Source: Gammaproteobacteria bacterium
GTDB lineage: Bacteria > Pseudomonadota > Gammaproteobacteria > Steroidobacterales > GCA-2729495
Assembly: GCA_013001905.1 (NCBI GenBank)
Contig: JABDLC010000039.1
Coordinates: forward strand, 1 to 38,004
Length of the DNA: 38,004 nt
Direction of reading: 5' to 3'
This document shows positions 22,767-30,605 of the stretch, piece after piece. Under the pieces are notes generated by a model. The model was not told where the DNA came from. It saw only the letters and a program-made list of their open reading frames with translations, and ran no database searches. A program made the position numbers and the translations under genes. Numbering within the stretch: position 1 is the stretch's first letter; each line of letters opens with the position of its first letter.

Positions 22767-23099
22767 ATGACAACTGGCATCGGCGAAAACAAGCAGGGTA
22801 TTCCGGAAGATGCGCCGCGCGCCTGGCGACGCTGGTCGCGGCATGCGCAAAACCTGGCAGCCATACTATGGCCATCCTTTATCGCCGCCTGTATCGCTAC
22901 CGGCCTGTTTTTCGGGCAGGTCGACCCGCTCGCACTCGATGCCATCACGACCCCGATGAATGATTTCTCCATCGAGGCCGGCTACGCCATCGGTTTCTTT
23001 TTCTTCTGGGGTATCTGCGCAATTTCGAGCGTGATCTCGGTTTTTCTTGTGCGCACCTCGCGCCGTCGTGACGGTACGCCACGCGACTCGCACCACTGA
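22767..23099 (+). CDS. Unassigned two-helix membrane protein in the cco cluster
   Basis: This 110-residue protein has a basic N-terminal segment (AWRRWSRHAQ), a first helix (LAAILWPSFIAACIATGLFF), a short periplasmic stretch with FGQVDPLALDAITTPMNDFS and a second phenylalanine-rich helix (GYAIGFFFFWGICAISSVISVF) ending in RTSRRR. I cannot assign a named family. It sits 19 bases after ccoP and its stop overlaps the ccoG start as TGATG, so it is translated with the oxidase genes. A role in assembly or stability of the cbb3 complex is likely from position only. No cysteine or histidine pattern suggests metal binding. Confidence 0.78.
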   Translation: MTTGIGENKQGIPEDAPRAWRRWSRHAQNLAAILWPSFIAACIATGLFFGQVDPLALDAITTPMNDFSIEAGYAIGFFFFWGICAISSVISVFLVRTSRRRDGTPRDSHH

Positions 23100-24511
23100 T
23101 GACCACCATGGACGGACAATCGTCAACAACACAGTCTCCGCAGTCAGAACAATCGCTCTATGAGTCGGCGGCGAAGATCCACGCGCGTGAAGTCGATGGC
23201 CTCTTCGACCGGTTGCGTCACTACTCGACGGTCATTCTGCTGGGCGTCTACTACCTGACACCCTGGCTGATGTGGGATGACCGTCAGGCCATTCTGTTCG
23301 ACCTGCCTGCACGCCGCTTCTACATTTTCGGCCTGACCTTCTGGCCGCAGGATTTCTTCTACATGGCGTGGCTGCTGATCATCGCGGGTGTCGCGCTGTT
23401 CTTTTTTACCGCGCTCGCCGGTCGACTGTGGTGCGGCTACGCATGCCCGCAAACGGTCTGGACCAACGCGTACGTCTGGATGGAACGGATCACAGAGGGC
23501 AACCGTTCCCGGCGCGTCAAGCTGGACAAAGCGCCGTGGAATCGCGAGAAAGTGTTGCGCAAAGGTGCGAAACAGTTTCTCTGGATCACCTTTTCACTCT
23601 GGACGGGCTTTACCTTCGTGGGCTATTTCACGCCCATACTCGAGCTGGCACGTGAGGTCGTGACCCTGACCACAGGCCCGTGGGAAACATTCTGGGTGTT
23701 GTTTTACAGCTTCGCCACGTACGGCAACGCCGGCATCATGCGTGAGCAGGTCTGTAAATACATGTGCCCTTACGCGCGTTTTCAAAGCGCCATGTTTGAC
23801 GACGACACACTGGTCGTGTCGTACGACACAGCGCGCGGCGAACCGCGCGGCAGTCGTCGCCGCAGTGAAGCACGCGAAGAGCGCGGCCTGGGCGACTGTA
23901 TCGACTGCACGCTGTGTGTGCAGGTGTGCCCCACCGGTATCGATATTCGGGAAGGCCTGCAATATGAGTGCATCGCCTGTGCTGCCTGCGTCGATGCGTG
24001 CGACGGCGTCATGGACAAGATGGGCTACGCGCGCGGACTCGTGCGCTACACCACCGAGAATGCGCTGGAGGGCGGCAAGAGTCGTGTCCTGCGGCCCCGG
24101 ACCGTGATCTACGGCACCTTGCTGCTCATATTAATAGTCGGCCTCGCGGGCGCACTTTTGAACCGCGCTGAACTACGCCTCGACGTGCTGCGGGACCGCA
24201 ATGCGCTGTACCGCGAGCTTGCGAGCGGCCAGGTTGAAAACGTGTACTCGCTGAAGCTCACCAACAAAACAAAGACTGATTTTGATGTCGTGCTGACGGT
24301 CACCGGTCTGCCCGGCCTCTCGGTCGACAATGAGACCAGCCGTTTCGCTGCACCGGCAGGCGAACTGACCACCATTGCTGCGCGCGTGCAGGTTGAGCCG
24401 TCGCAATCTCGTGGTGGCGGCCATGCAATTACATTTACAGCGACTGCAGCCGACAACCCGGAAATTAGCGTTGAATCAACATCGCGTTTCTTCCTGCCGC
24501 TACCGCGCTGA
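23099..24511 (+). CDS. ccoG: Cytochrome c oxidase accessory protein CcoG
   Basis: CcoG (FixG/RdxA) is a membrane-bound ferredoxin-like protein implicated in reducing copper for assembly of the cbb3 binuclear centre. The 470-residue protein has N-terminal helices, the membrane motif GRLWCGYACPQTVWT, the CKYMCPYARFQSAMFDDDTLVVSYD signature, and two [4Fe-4S] binding motifs: CIDCTLCVQVCPTG and CIACAACVDACDGVMDKMG. The C-terminal ~110 residues form an Ig-like periplasmic domain after a final helix, as usual. The start overlaps the previous stop (TGATG); an alternative ATG three codons later is possible. It is followed closely by the FixH-like gene. Confidence 0.95.
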   Translation: MTTMDGQSSTTQSPQSEQSLYESAAKIHAREVDGLFDRLRHYSTVILLGVYYLTPWLMWDDRQAILFDLPARRFYIFGLTFWPQDFFYMAWLLIIAGVALFFFTALAGRLWCGYACPQTVWTNAYVWMERITEGNRSRRVKLDKAPWNREKVLRKGAKQFLWITFSLWTGFTFVGYFTPILELAREVVTLTTGPWETFWVLFYSFATYGNAGIMREQVCKYMCPYARFQSAMFDDDTLVVSYDTARGEPRGSRRRSEAREERGLGDCIDCTLCVQVCPTGIDIREGLQYECIACAACVDACDGVMDKMGYARGLVRYTTENALEGGKSRVLRPRTVIYGTLLLILIVGLAGALLNRAELRLDVLRDRNALYRELASGQVENVYSLKLTNKTKTDFDVVLTVTGLPGLSVDNETSRFAAPAGELTTIAARVQVEPSQSRGGGHAITFTATAADNPEISVESTSRFFLPLPR

Positions 24512-24526
24512 ATTAAGGAGAACAAC

Positions 24527-24718
24527 ATGAGCACCACACAAAATCCTGCCACCGTCGTCGACAATCGCTGGCATCAGCAGCCCGCCATGTGGGTCGTGTT
24601 CGGCATCCTCGGCTTTTCTGTCGTATCCAGCTTCGTGTTGTTGTTCATAGCCGTGCGCAATCCTCCGGACATTATCGACAAGGCGCCGGTGCGCATCGAA
24701 GCACCCGAGCGCCGCTAA
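24527..24718 (+). CDS. Short FixH/CcoH-like membrane protein
   Basis: This 63-residue protein has an N-terminal NRWHQQPAMWVVFGILGFSVVSSFVLLFIAV helix and a 17-residue tail. Position between ccoG and ccoI and the N-terminal W-P-W-helix layout fit FixH/CcoH, which is needed for cbb3 assembly. Ordinary FixH proteins are about 150-170 residues with a periplasmic domain after the helix. Here the frame stops right after the helix and ccoI begins 15 bases later, so the periplasmic domain is truly absent, not hidden in another frame. A good ribosome site (AAGGAG) precedes the ATG, so it is likely expressed. It is either a minimal form or a shortened relic. Confidence 0.72.
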   Translation: MSTTQNPATVVDNRWHQQPAMWVVFGILGFSVVSSFVLLFIAVRNPPDIIDKAPVRIEAPERR

Positions 24719-24732
24719 AGGAGCCGCTGCGA

Positions 24733-27015
24733 ATGCTGGACCGCACGAAAACTGACGTTAGCAATCGCGACTGGTCCGCGTACGCGCGGCCCGCAGTCGC
24801 GCGCGAGTACGTGCGGGAACTGGATGACGGCACCTGTATCGCCGACCTGCTCGTTCACGGTGTCCACTGCGCCAATTGCACATGGACCATCGAAACGCGT
24901 CTCAGGCAAACACCGGGCGTGACATCAATAGAAATAAATCCACTGACGACACGCGCAGAACTGCGCTGGAACCCCGCACAAACCGGCATTGCCGAGTTAC
25001 TGGAGCAGATCGCTGCACTGGGGTTTACACCCCAGCCATTTACAGATGCCGGCACCCGCAACGAGGCGGAGCAGGAACGGCGACTGGCATTGCGCCGGCT
25101 GCTGGTCGCAGGACTCGGCATGATGCAGGTCACGAGCTACGCAGTCGCAATGTACGCCGGTGCGTTTCAGGGCATGGACGCGCAGATTGCGTACTTTCTG
25201 CGCCTGATCAGTCTGCTGGTGGCCACGCCCATCGTTGTTTACTCGGGCGCGCCGTTTTTTCAGGGCGCATGGCGCAACCTTCAGTCGATGCGTCCCGGGA
25301 TGGACCTGCCGGTCGCGTTAGCGATCGGTGGTGCGTGGGCGGCCAGCGTCTGGAATACGTTCGCCGGCAGTGGCGAAGTCTATTTCGATTCCGCCACCAT
25401 GTTCGTGTTCTTTTTGTCGGGCACCCGTTACCTCGAAGCCGCCGGCCGTTATCGCGCACTCGACGCTACCCATGCGTTAGCGCAACAGCTGCCGACCACA
25501 GCTCTGCGACTAACCGGGGAACACAGCGGAGGGCCGGAGCAGGAGGAAGTCGGTGTAATGGAACTGGAACCGGGTGACCGGGTGTTGGTTCCTGCGGGAA
25601 TTGCCTTTCCAGCCGACGGCCTACTGGCCAGCGAAACAGCAAGCGTGGATGAGTCGATGCTCACCGGCGAATCGATGCCCGTGCGGCGCGAGCAACATGA
25701 TGCAATTAACGCCGGTACGGTGAATGCCGGCGATGCAGTCATTATCCGTGTTGCGAAAACCGGGCCCGACACCGTACTCGCACAGATCGGTCGTTTGGTC
25801 ACTCAGGCCGGACGAGACCGCCCGCAACTGGTGGAACTGACCGATCGCATCGCTTCCGTATTCGTGACTGCTGTGCTCAGCATTGCAGCCATCACCGGCT
25901 GGGTATGGTGGCAACTGGCGCCGGAACGTGCGTTTGAGATTGTGCTCAGTGTGCTGGTCGTCACCTGTCCTTGCGCCCTGGCGCTGGCAACACCCGCGGC
26001 ATTTACGGTGGCAACCAGCCGCCTTGCCCGGGACGGTTTTCTGGTGCGCCGGGCGGGTTCACTGCAACGTCTCGCCGGTATCACCCGCATTCTGTTCGAC
26101 AAGACGGGTACGCTGACCGACAACCATCTGTACATCGCTGACACGGATACGCGGGGCCATTACAGCGCGACTCAGGCGCTGCAGATTGCCGCAGCACTCG
26201 AGTCGGCATCCGCCCACCCGATTGCGCGCGCCTTCCGCCCTTTCGCATCCGGCATCCGGGCGACCGATATCGTGCAGGTGCCGGGCGGCGGCCTGCAGGG
26301 CGCGGTGGGCGGCGCAACGTGGCGGATCGGCAATCGCGAATTTGTGCATGCGCTGAGCCTGCGCAGTGAGACGAACCCGGACGCATCATGCGCAACCGAT
26401 AGCGACAGCCGGGAAATATTTCTCGGCAATAACACGGGGCTGCACGCACGCTTCGTCATCGGCGAAACACTACGAGCCGGCGCAAAGGACGTCATCGATC
26501 GCCTGACTGCAATGCGCATTGCACCCATGATTGCGAGCGGCGATCAGCCGGGACCTGTTGCTGCACTGGCTGCTCAACTGGGGCACATTGACCACCGTGC
26601 CGCACTGTTGCCGGAACACAAATTGCAGCTGGTCCGCGAACTGCAGGCCGGAGGTGCCAGCGTCGCCGCGGTGGGTGACGGGATCAATGACTCGCCTGTG
26701 CTGGCAGGTGCCGACGTCTCCATCGCCATGGGGAGCGGCACCTCGGTCGCGCAGCACTCTGCCGATTGCGTCTGGCTGGGCGAACAACTGGAGGGTCTGG
26801 ACCGGGCCTTTATCGTTGCCCGCAAAACGATGCGCATTGTGCAGCAGAATCTTTGCTGGGCACTCGGCTACAACCTGCTGGCAATTCCGCTTGCGGTAAC
26901 CGGCAGTATCGCTCCGTGGATGGCGGCCGTCGGAATGTCAGCCAGTTCACTACTGGTCATGTTGAACGCGCTGCGACTGCACCGCAGAGACAGCGGCGAC
27001 GATCCGGGCTCATGA
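24733..27015 (+). CDS. ccoI: Copper-translocating P-type ATPase for cbb3 oxidase assembly
   Basis: CcoI (FixI) is a heavy-metal P1B-type ATPase that exports Cu(I) for insertion into the oxidase. The 760-residue protein shows a metal-binding domain with VHCANCTWTIETRL (C46, C49), the phosphatase loop DESMLTGESMPV, the membrane CPC site in TCPCALALATPAAF (about residue 412), the phosphorylation motif DKTGTLTD (about 456) and the hinge GDGINDSPVLAGADVSIAMG (about 648). All key residues are present. ATG at 24733 is chosen because AAAGGAG precedes it and the 48 in-frame codons upstream lie within the FixH-like gene. The stop overlaps the ccoS start (ATGA). Confidence 0.95.
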   Translation: MLDRTKTDVSNRDWSAYARPAVAREYVRELDDGTCIADLLVHGVHCANCTWTIETRLRQTPGVTSIEINPLTTRAELRWNPAQTGIAELLEQIAALGFTPQPFTDAGTRNEAEQERRLALRRLLVAGLGMMQVTSYAVAMYAGAFQGMDAQIAYFLRLISLLVATPIVVYSGAPFFQGAWRNLQSMRPGMDLPVALAIGGAWAASVWNTFAGSGEVYFDSATMFVFFLSGTRYLEAAGRYRALDATHALAQQLPTTALRLTGEHSGGPEQEEVGVMELEPGDRVLVPAGIAFPADGLLASETASVDESMLTGESMPVRREQHDAINAGTVNAGDAVIIRVAKTGPDTVLAQIGRLVTQAGRDRPQLVELTDRIASVFVTAVLSIAAITGWVWWQLAPERAFEIVLSVLVVTCPCALALATPAAFTVATSRLARDGFLVRRAGSLQRLAGITRILFDKTGTLTDNHLYIADTDTRGHYSATQALQIAAALESASAHPIARAFRPFASGIRATDIVQVPGGGLQGAVGGATWRIGNREFVHALSLRSETNPDASCATDSDSREIFLGNNTGLHARFVIGETLRAGAKDVIDRLTAMRIAPMIASGDQPGPVAALAAQLGHIDHRAALLPEHKLQLVRELQAGGASVAAVGDGINDSPVLAGADVSIAMGSGTSVAQHSADCVWLGEQLEGLDRAFIVARKTMRIVQQNLCWALGYNLLAIPLAVTGSIAPWMAAVGMSASSLLVMLNALRLHRRDSGDDPGS

Positions 27016-27221
27016 ATATAATTTTCATCCTGATACCGCTCGGACTCTTGTTGCTGCTGTTCGCCGTAGCAGCGTTTTTCTGGGCAGTGCGCGCGGGGCA
27101 ATTTGATGATCTGGAGTCGCCCGCCTGGCGCATCGTCCTCGACGATGATCGCGCACCGCCCGGGGATCCGGCCGACAATCCGGCTGCCGGCCCCGCCACT
27201 GACCAGCGCCCGCCTGCTTGA
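27012..27221 (+). CDS. ccoS: cbb3-type oxidase assembly protein CcoS
   Basis: This 69-residue protein has one N-terminal helix (MNIIFILIPLGLLLLLFAVAAFFWAV) directly followed by RAGQFDDLESPAWRIVLDDD, the diagnostic CcoS sequence, and a proline-alanine rich tail. CcoS is required for cofactor insertion into the cbb3 oxidase. The start overlaps the ccoI stop as ATGA. It is the last gene of the oxidase cluster; the next gene starts 92 bases later and no strong terminator is visible between them. Confidence 0.94.
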   Translation: MNIIFILIPLGLLLLLFAVAAFFWAVRAGQFDDLESPAWRIVLDDDRAPPGDPADNPAAGPATDQRPPA

Positions 27222-27313
27222 CGATAAAACGAGGCACCCGTCACAGTTTGCCGGTGACAGCGCTGCCATAGTGGCCGCATCATCCAAACGAACGAGCTTT
27301 TGCCCGGACCACC

Positions 27314-28597
27314 ATGGCGCCTACGCGATCAACAGATCGACCCGCTGACAGCGAGCTTAGCCAGCTGAACGCGCACATAGAGCCTCTGTCCGCCAGCTCG
27401 ACGCTTGGCACTCTGGCCAGCGGTCCGGCCTGGACCGACGGCCAGCAACTGCGCATGGGTTTCCGGAACCTGATTGGCGCGCTGGCAGCCAGCACGTTCT
27501 GCGCCTTCGTGACCGTAGCACTGCTGTGGCAGATCGCGCCGCCACAAGGCCTCATCCTGTGGCTCGGCTCTATTTCCACGCTGACGCTGCTGCGACTGAT
27601 GATGCAGCAGCAATACCAGAGCAGCCCGTGCACCGCATTGATGATTCAACGCTGGAAACGCGGTTACGTGGGCGCCACCTTCGCTGCAGGCTGCGTGTGG
27701 GGCAGTCTGGGCTTGTTCCTGTTTCCGGCGGAATCAATTCTGCATCAGGCATACCTTGCGTTAATACTCGGCGGGATCAGCGCAGGCGCCGTCACAACTT
27801 ACGCGCCGGTACCCGCTGCATTTCAGGCCTTTGTGATCCCCGCACTCGGGCCCTTCGCACTGCAGATCGCACTCTCAGGACACGAACACAGCTTCGCGAT
27901 GTCCATGCTGATTGTGCTGTTCACGCTGACGCTGATGCGCACCGCCAGTGAGTCTCGCAGCAATGTCGTCGGCCTGCTGGAAGCGCAGCTGAAAAACGCC
28001 GACCTGACGCGTGAGCTGCATCATCGCGCGACACATGACTCGCTGGTGAATCTGGTCAATCACGGTGAATTTGAGCGCCGGCTGCGAGCCATCACGACGG
28101 ACCTCAACCGCGCCGATGATGTGTTCTCTGTGATCTTCCTCGATCTGGATTTGTTTAAGGCCGTCAATGACACGGGCGGCCATGCCGCCGGGGACAAAAT
28201 TCTGCGGGCAGTCGCGGAGATTCTGCGACGGAACACGCGCGGCTCCGATACGGCAGCGCGCGTCGGTGGCGACGAATTCGCCGCCATCCTCGAAGGTTGT
28301 CCGCAACCACGTGCGCTGGAAATTGCCGAACGCATACGTGACGAGATCACCAACACCCATATTGAACATGACGGCCGCTACTATTCAGTGAATGCCAGCA
28401 TCGGTGTCGCCTACGGACTGGTCGGCGAACATACTGTGGAGAGCATGCTGAAAGCCGCAGATGCGGCCTGCTACGCCGCAAAAGAAGAAGGTCGCAACCG
28501 GGTCTGCAACAATGACGCCTCAGGTCAGCACGAGAGTCATGATCGCTTTGAACTGACCCAGAGTTTTGCGCTGTCGACCTTTTCAGGCGTGCTCTGA
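27314..28597 (+). CDS. Membrane-bound diguanylate cyclase (GGDEF)
   Basis: This 427-residue inner-membrane enzyme is predicted to make cyclic di-GMP from two GTP. Residues about 50-220 hold five or six hydrophobic helices (a MASE-like sensor I cannot name). A short coiled linker (LLEAQLKNADLTRELHHRATHD) follows, then the GGDEF domain. The active site is RVGGDEFAA (about 316-324) and RGSD five residues before GGDEF forms a standard inhibitory I-site. Metal aspartate D in FLDLDLFK is present. The usual LTGLPNR stretch is altered to LVNLVNHGEF. No EAL domain follows. It lies just after the cbb3 cluster, so an oxygen or redox signal is conceivable but not shown. Confidence 0.9.
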   Translation: MAPTRSTDRPADSELSQLNAHIEPLSASSTLGTLASGPAWTDGQQLRMGFRNLIGALAASTFCAFVTVALLWQIAPPQGLILWLGSISTLTLLRLMMQQQYQSSPCTALMIQRWKRGYVGATFAAGCVWGSLGLFLFPAESILHQAYLALILGGISAGAVTTYAPVPAAFQAFVIPALGPFALQIALSGHEHSFAMSMLIVLFTLTLMRTASESRSNVVGLLEAQLKNADLTRELHHRATHDSLVNLVNHGEFERRLRAITTDLNRADDVFSVIFLDLDLFKAVNDTGGHAAGDKILRAVAEILRRNTRGSDTAARVGGDEFAAILEGCPQPRALEIAERIRDEITNTHIEHDGRYYSVNASIGVAYGLVGEHTVESMLKAADAACYAAKEEGRNRVCNNDASGQHESHDRFELTQSFALSTFSGVL

Positions 28598-28615
28598 AAC
28601 GCCTCTATATCGCTC

Positions 28616-28642
28616 CGTTACAATTCGTTACATCCTGTTACC
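28616..28642. repeat. Three GTTAC direct repeats at exactly 10-base spacing
   Basis: CGTTACA at 28616-28622, CGTTACA at 28626-28632 and TGTTACC at 28636-28642 repeat with a ten-base period, that is, on one face of the helix. On the other strand this is GTAAC-N5-GTAAC-N5-GTAAC, similar in layout to OmpR/CpxR-type response-regulator sites. It lies 19 bases after the diguanylate cyclase stop and about 220 bases before padR, in a region that otherwise holds no gene. Confidence 0.45.
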
Positions 28643-28821
28643 GGCCTGACGCCAATCCGTCATCTCGCCCCGATATCGTTGTCAATCCGCAACTTAGCGC
28701 CTTGTGCACTGGCGCAAAGCCAGCCAGCACGGCTGTTTGCGGGTTCGCGGGGGTGATCCGGTCGGTAGAAGCAGCTAAACGCATCGCTTACCCTACTTCG
28801 CCTTCAGACTGATATATATCG

Positions 28822-28851
28822 GCGTGATTTATACGCTGTTGTACTGCAACA
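28822..28851. promoter_or_regulatory. Adjacent inverted repeats before padR, candidate operator
   Basis: GCGT-N7-ACGC (28822-28836) is followed by TGTTG-N5-CAACA (28837-28851), with the palindrome GATATATATC just upstream at 28811-28820. They end 12 bases before the padR ATG. PadR-type repressors commonly bind inverted repeats in their own promoter, so autoregulation of the padR-RND operon is plausible. The promoter itself is not clear. Confidence 0.35.
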
Positions 28852-28863
28852 AGCTTGGTGACT

Positions 28864-29436
28864 ATGGACGTTAAAACTCTTTGCCTTGGGCTGCTCAGCG
28901 TGCGGGAAGCATGCGGGTATGACTTAAAGAAGACCTTTGAGACCTCTTTCAAGCATTTCTTCCCGGCCGGCTACGGGTCGATTTATCCCGCGCTGGCCGA
29001 TCTGGCCGCCACCGGGCTGGTGGAGTGCGAGGAAATTCCACAGGTCGGCAAACCCGATCGCAAGGTGTATCGAATTACGCCAGCGGGTGAGAAGGCGTTT
29101 GTTGAGGCACTGAATCGCACAGAGCCGCAACACAAACTGCGCTCTGAGTTTCTGGCCATGATTTATTTCTCCGATCTTGTCGATGAAAACCGCCTGGTTG
29201 AAGTACTGGACGACCGGGTCGAACAACTGCGTGAGACCGTGCGCAATATCGAAAAACATGAGCGACAAAACGCGGGGGACAACAAATCGGCAGGCGCTGC
29301 ATTTGTTGCGGGTTTTGGCGCGGTAATTGCCAACGCGGCAGCCGAATACATTGAGTCGAACCGGCACATGTTGACTGATGATGACAATCAGTCAGACGGG
29401 ATGCTCGATAACCGCAACTGGGCCGCCAACGGCTGA
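28864..29436 (+). CDS. PadR-family transcriptional regulator
   Basis: This is a 190-residue DNA-binding repressor. Residues about 1-85 form the PadR winged helix: TLCLGLLSVREACGYDLKKTFE, then the recognition part AGYGSIYPALADLAATGLVECEE, then the wing GKPDRKVYRITPAGEKAF. The C-terminal half is a helical dimerisation domain like the longer PadR group (VLDDRVEQLRETVRNIEKHERQ). It is followed 41 bases later by an RND adaptor and pump, so it most likely represses that efflux operon until a toxic compound binds. ATG at 28864 is used; GTG at 28858 or TTG at 28855 are in frame and cannot be excluded because the ribosome site is weak. Confidence 0.88.
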   Translation: MDVKTLCLGLLSVREACGYDLKKTFETSFKHFFPAGYGSIYPALADLAATGLVECEEIPQVGKPDRKVYRITPAGEKAFVEALNRTEPQHKLRSEFLAMIYFSDLVDENRLVEVLDDRVEQLRETVRNIEKHERQNAGDNKSAGAAFVAGFGAVIANAAAEYIESNRHMLTDDDNQSDGMLDNRNWAANG

Positions 29437-29477
29437 ATAAAAATATCGGTACTCGAATTACCGGTGAAGGGAGACAC

Positions 29478-30605
29478 ATGAACATCAGAGCAACCGTATC
29501 GAAAAAGCCCTGGATTCTGGCGGCGGCGGTACTGGGCGTGCTGGCCCTGTGGATGGTCAGCGGCATTTTTCAAAAACCGGAACTTAAGGACGAGGCCTCG
29601 CAGGTCGCGGCAACCAGTGCCACCGAATCCGGCACGGTGCCCGTGCAGGTTGAGCGCTTGTCAGCCGAACTGATTGAGCGGACGGTCGACGTCTACGGGC
29701 GCACCGCACCTGCACGACGTATCAGCCTGGCTGCGGAAACTGAAGGCCGTGTGGAGGCCATCAACGCGGCGCGGGGCAAACTGCTGCGCAAAGGTGACCC
29801 GATTCTGACACTGGACCTGCGCGACCGGCAGGCCAGACTGCGCCAGGCGGAAGCCAGTGTGCGCGAGCATGAAACCGCCTACAGAGCTCAGGAGTCACTG
29901 CAAGCCGAAGGCTACGTGTCAGAAACTGAGATCGCTGCGACGCTGGCCAAACTGGAAAACGCGCGCGCCGAGCTGCTGCGTGCCCGCATCGACCTCAACA
30001 ATCGCATCATCCGCGCACCGTTCGATGGCTTTATCGAGACCCGTGACGTAGAAAACGGAGACTTCGTGCGCTCCGGGGATCAGGTCGCAACGTTTGTCGA
30101 CAACCTGACATTGATTGTCACCGGTAGTCTGGCTGAAAAAGACGTGGCCTTTATTTCCGTCGGCGATAAGGCAGTAGCAAAGCTCATCACCGGTCAGGAA
30201 GCACGGGGCTTTGTTCGCTACGTGTCACCGGTGGCAGACGAATCGACGCGCACGTTCGGCGTGGAGCTTGAAATCGACAACAGCAACGGCGAATTGCCCG
30301 CGGGTGTCACCGCCCAGATGGCCCTCAATGGCGGCGAAGTGCTTGCGTTCCCGATGTCACCGGCCATGTTGTCACTGAATTCAGAGGGCGAGATTGGTGT
30401 GATGACGGTGGACAACGCCTCGCTCGCCAAATTTGTGCCCGTGACGATTGAGAAGTCGACGAGTTCGGGCGTCTGGGTTTCCGGTCTTGGCGATGCCGCC
30501 ACCGTCATTACGGTCGGTCAGGGCTTTGTGCGCACCGGGCAACCGGTGGAAATACTGAATCCGCAGCCACGGGAAACCGCACTCGCCGCCGAAACGCCGC
30601 AATGA
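29478..30605 (+). CDS. RND efflux periplasmic adaptor subunit (membrane fusion protein)
   Basis: This 375-residue adaptor links the inner-membrane RND pump to an outer-membrane channel. It has an N-terminal membrane anchor (WILAAAVLGVLALWMVSGIF), then the lipoyl/hairpin unit with VDVYGRTAPARRISLAAETEGRVEAI and LLRKGDPILTLDLRDRQARL, a short coiled-coil (about residues 112-172), the returning lipoyl half (RIDLNNRIIRAPFDGFIETRDVENGDFV) and a beta-barrel with GSLAEKDVAFI and GFVRYVSP. GGGAG precedes the ATG. The stop overlaps the pump gene by ATGA. No outer-membrane factor gene is present in the window, so a TolC-like partner must be elsewhere. Confidence 0.93.
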   Translation: MNIRATVSKKPWILAAAVLGVLALWMVSGIFQKPELKDEASQVAATSATESGTVPVQVERLSAELIERTVDVYGRTAPARRISLAAETEGRVEAINAARGKLLRKGDPILTLDLRDRQARLRQAEASVREHETAYRAQESLQAEGYVSETEIAATLAKLENARAELLRARIDLNNRIIRAPFDGFIETRDVENGDFVRSGDQVATFVDNLTLIVTGSLAEKDVAFISVGDKAVAKLITGQEARGFVRYVSPVADESTRTFGVELEIDNSNGELPAGVTAQMALNGGEVLAFPMSPAMLSLNSEGEIGVMTVDNASLAKFVPVTIEKSTSSGVWVSGLGDAATVITVGQGFVRTGQPVEILNPQPRETALAAETPQ

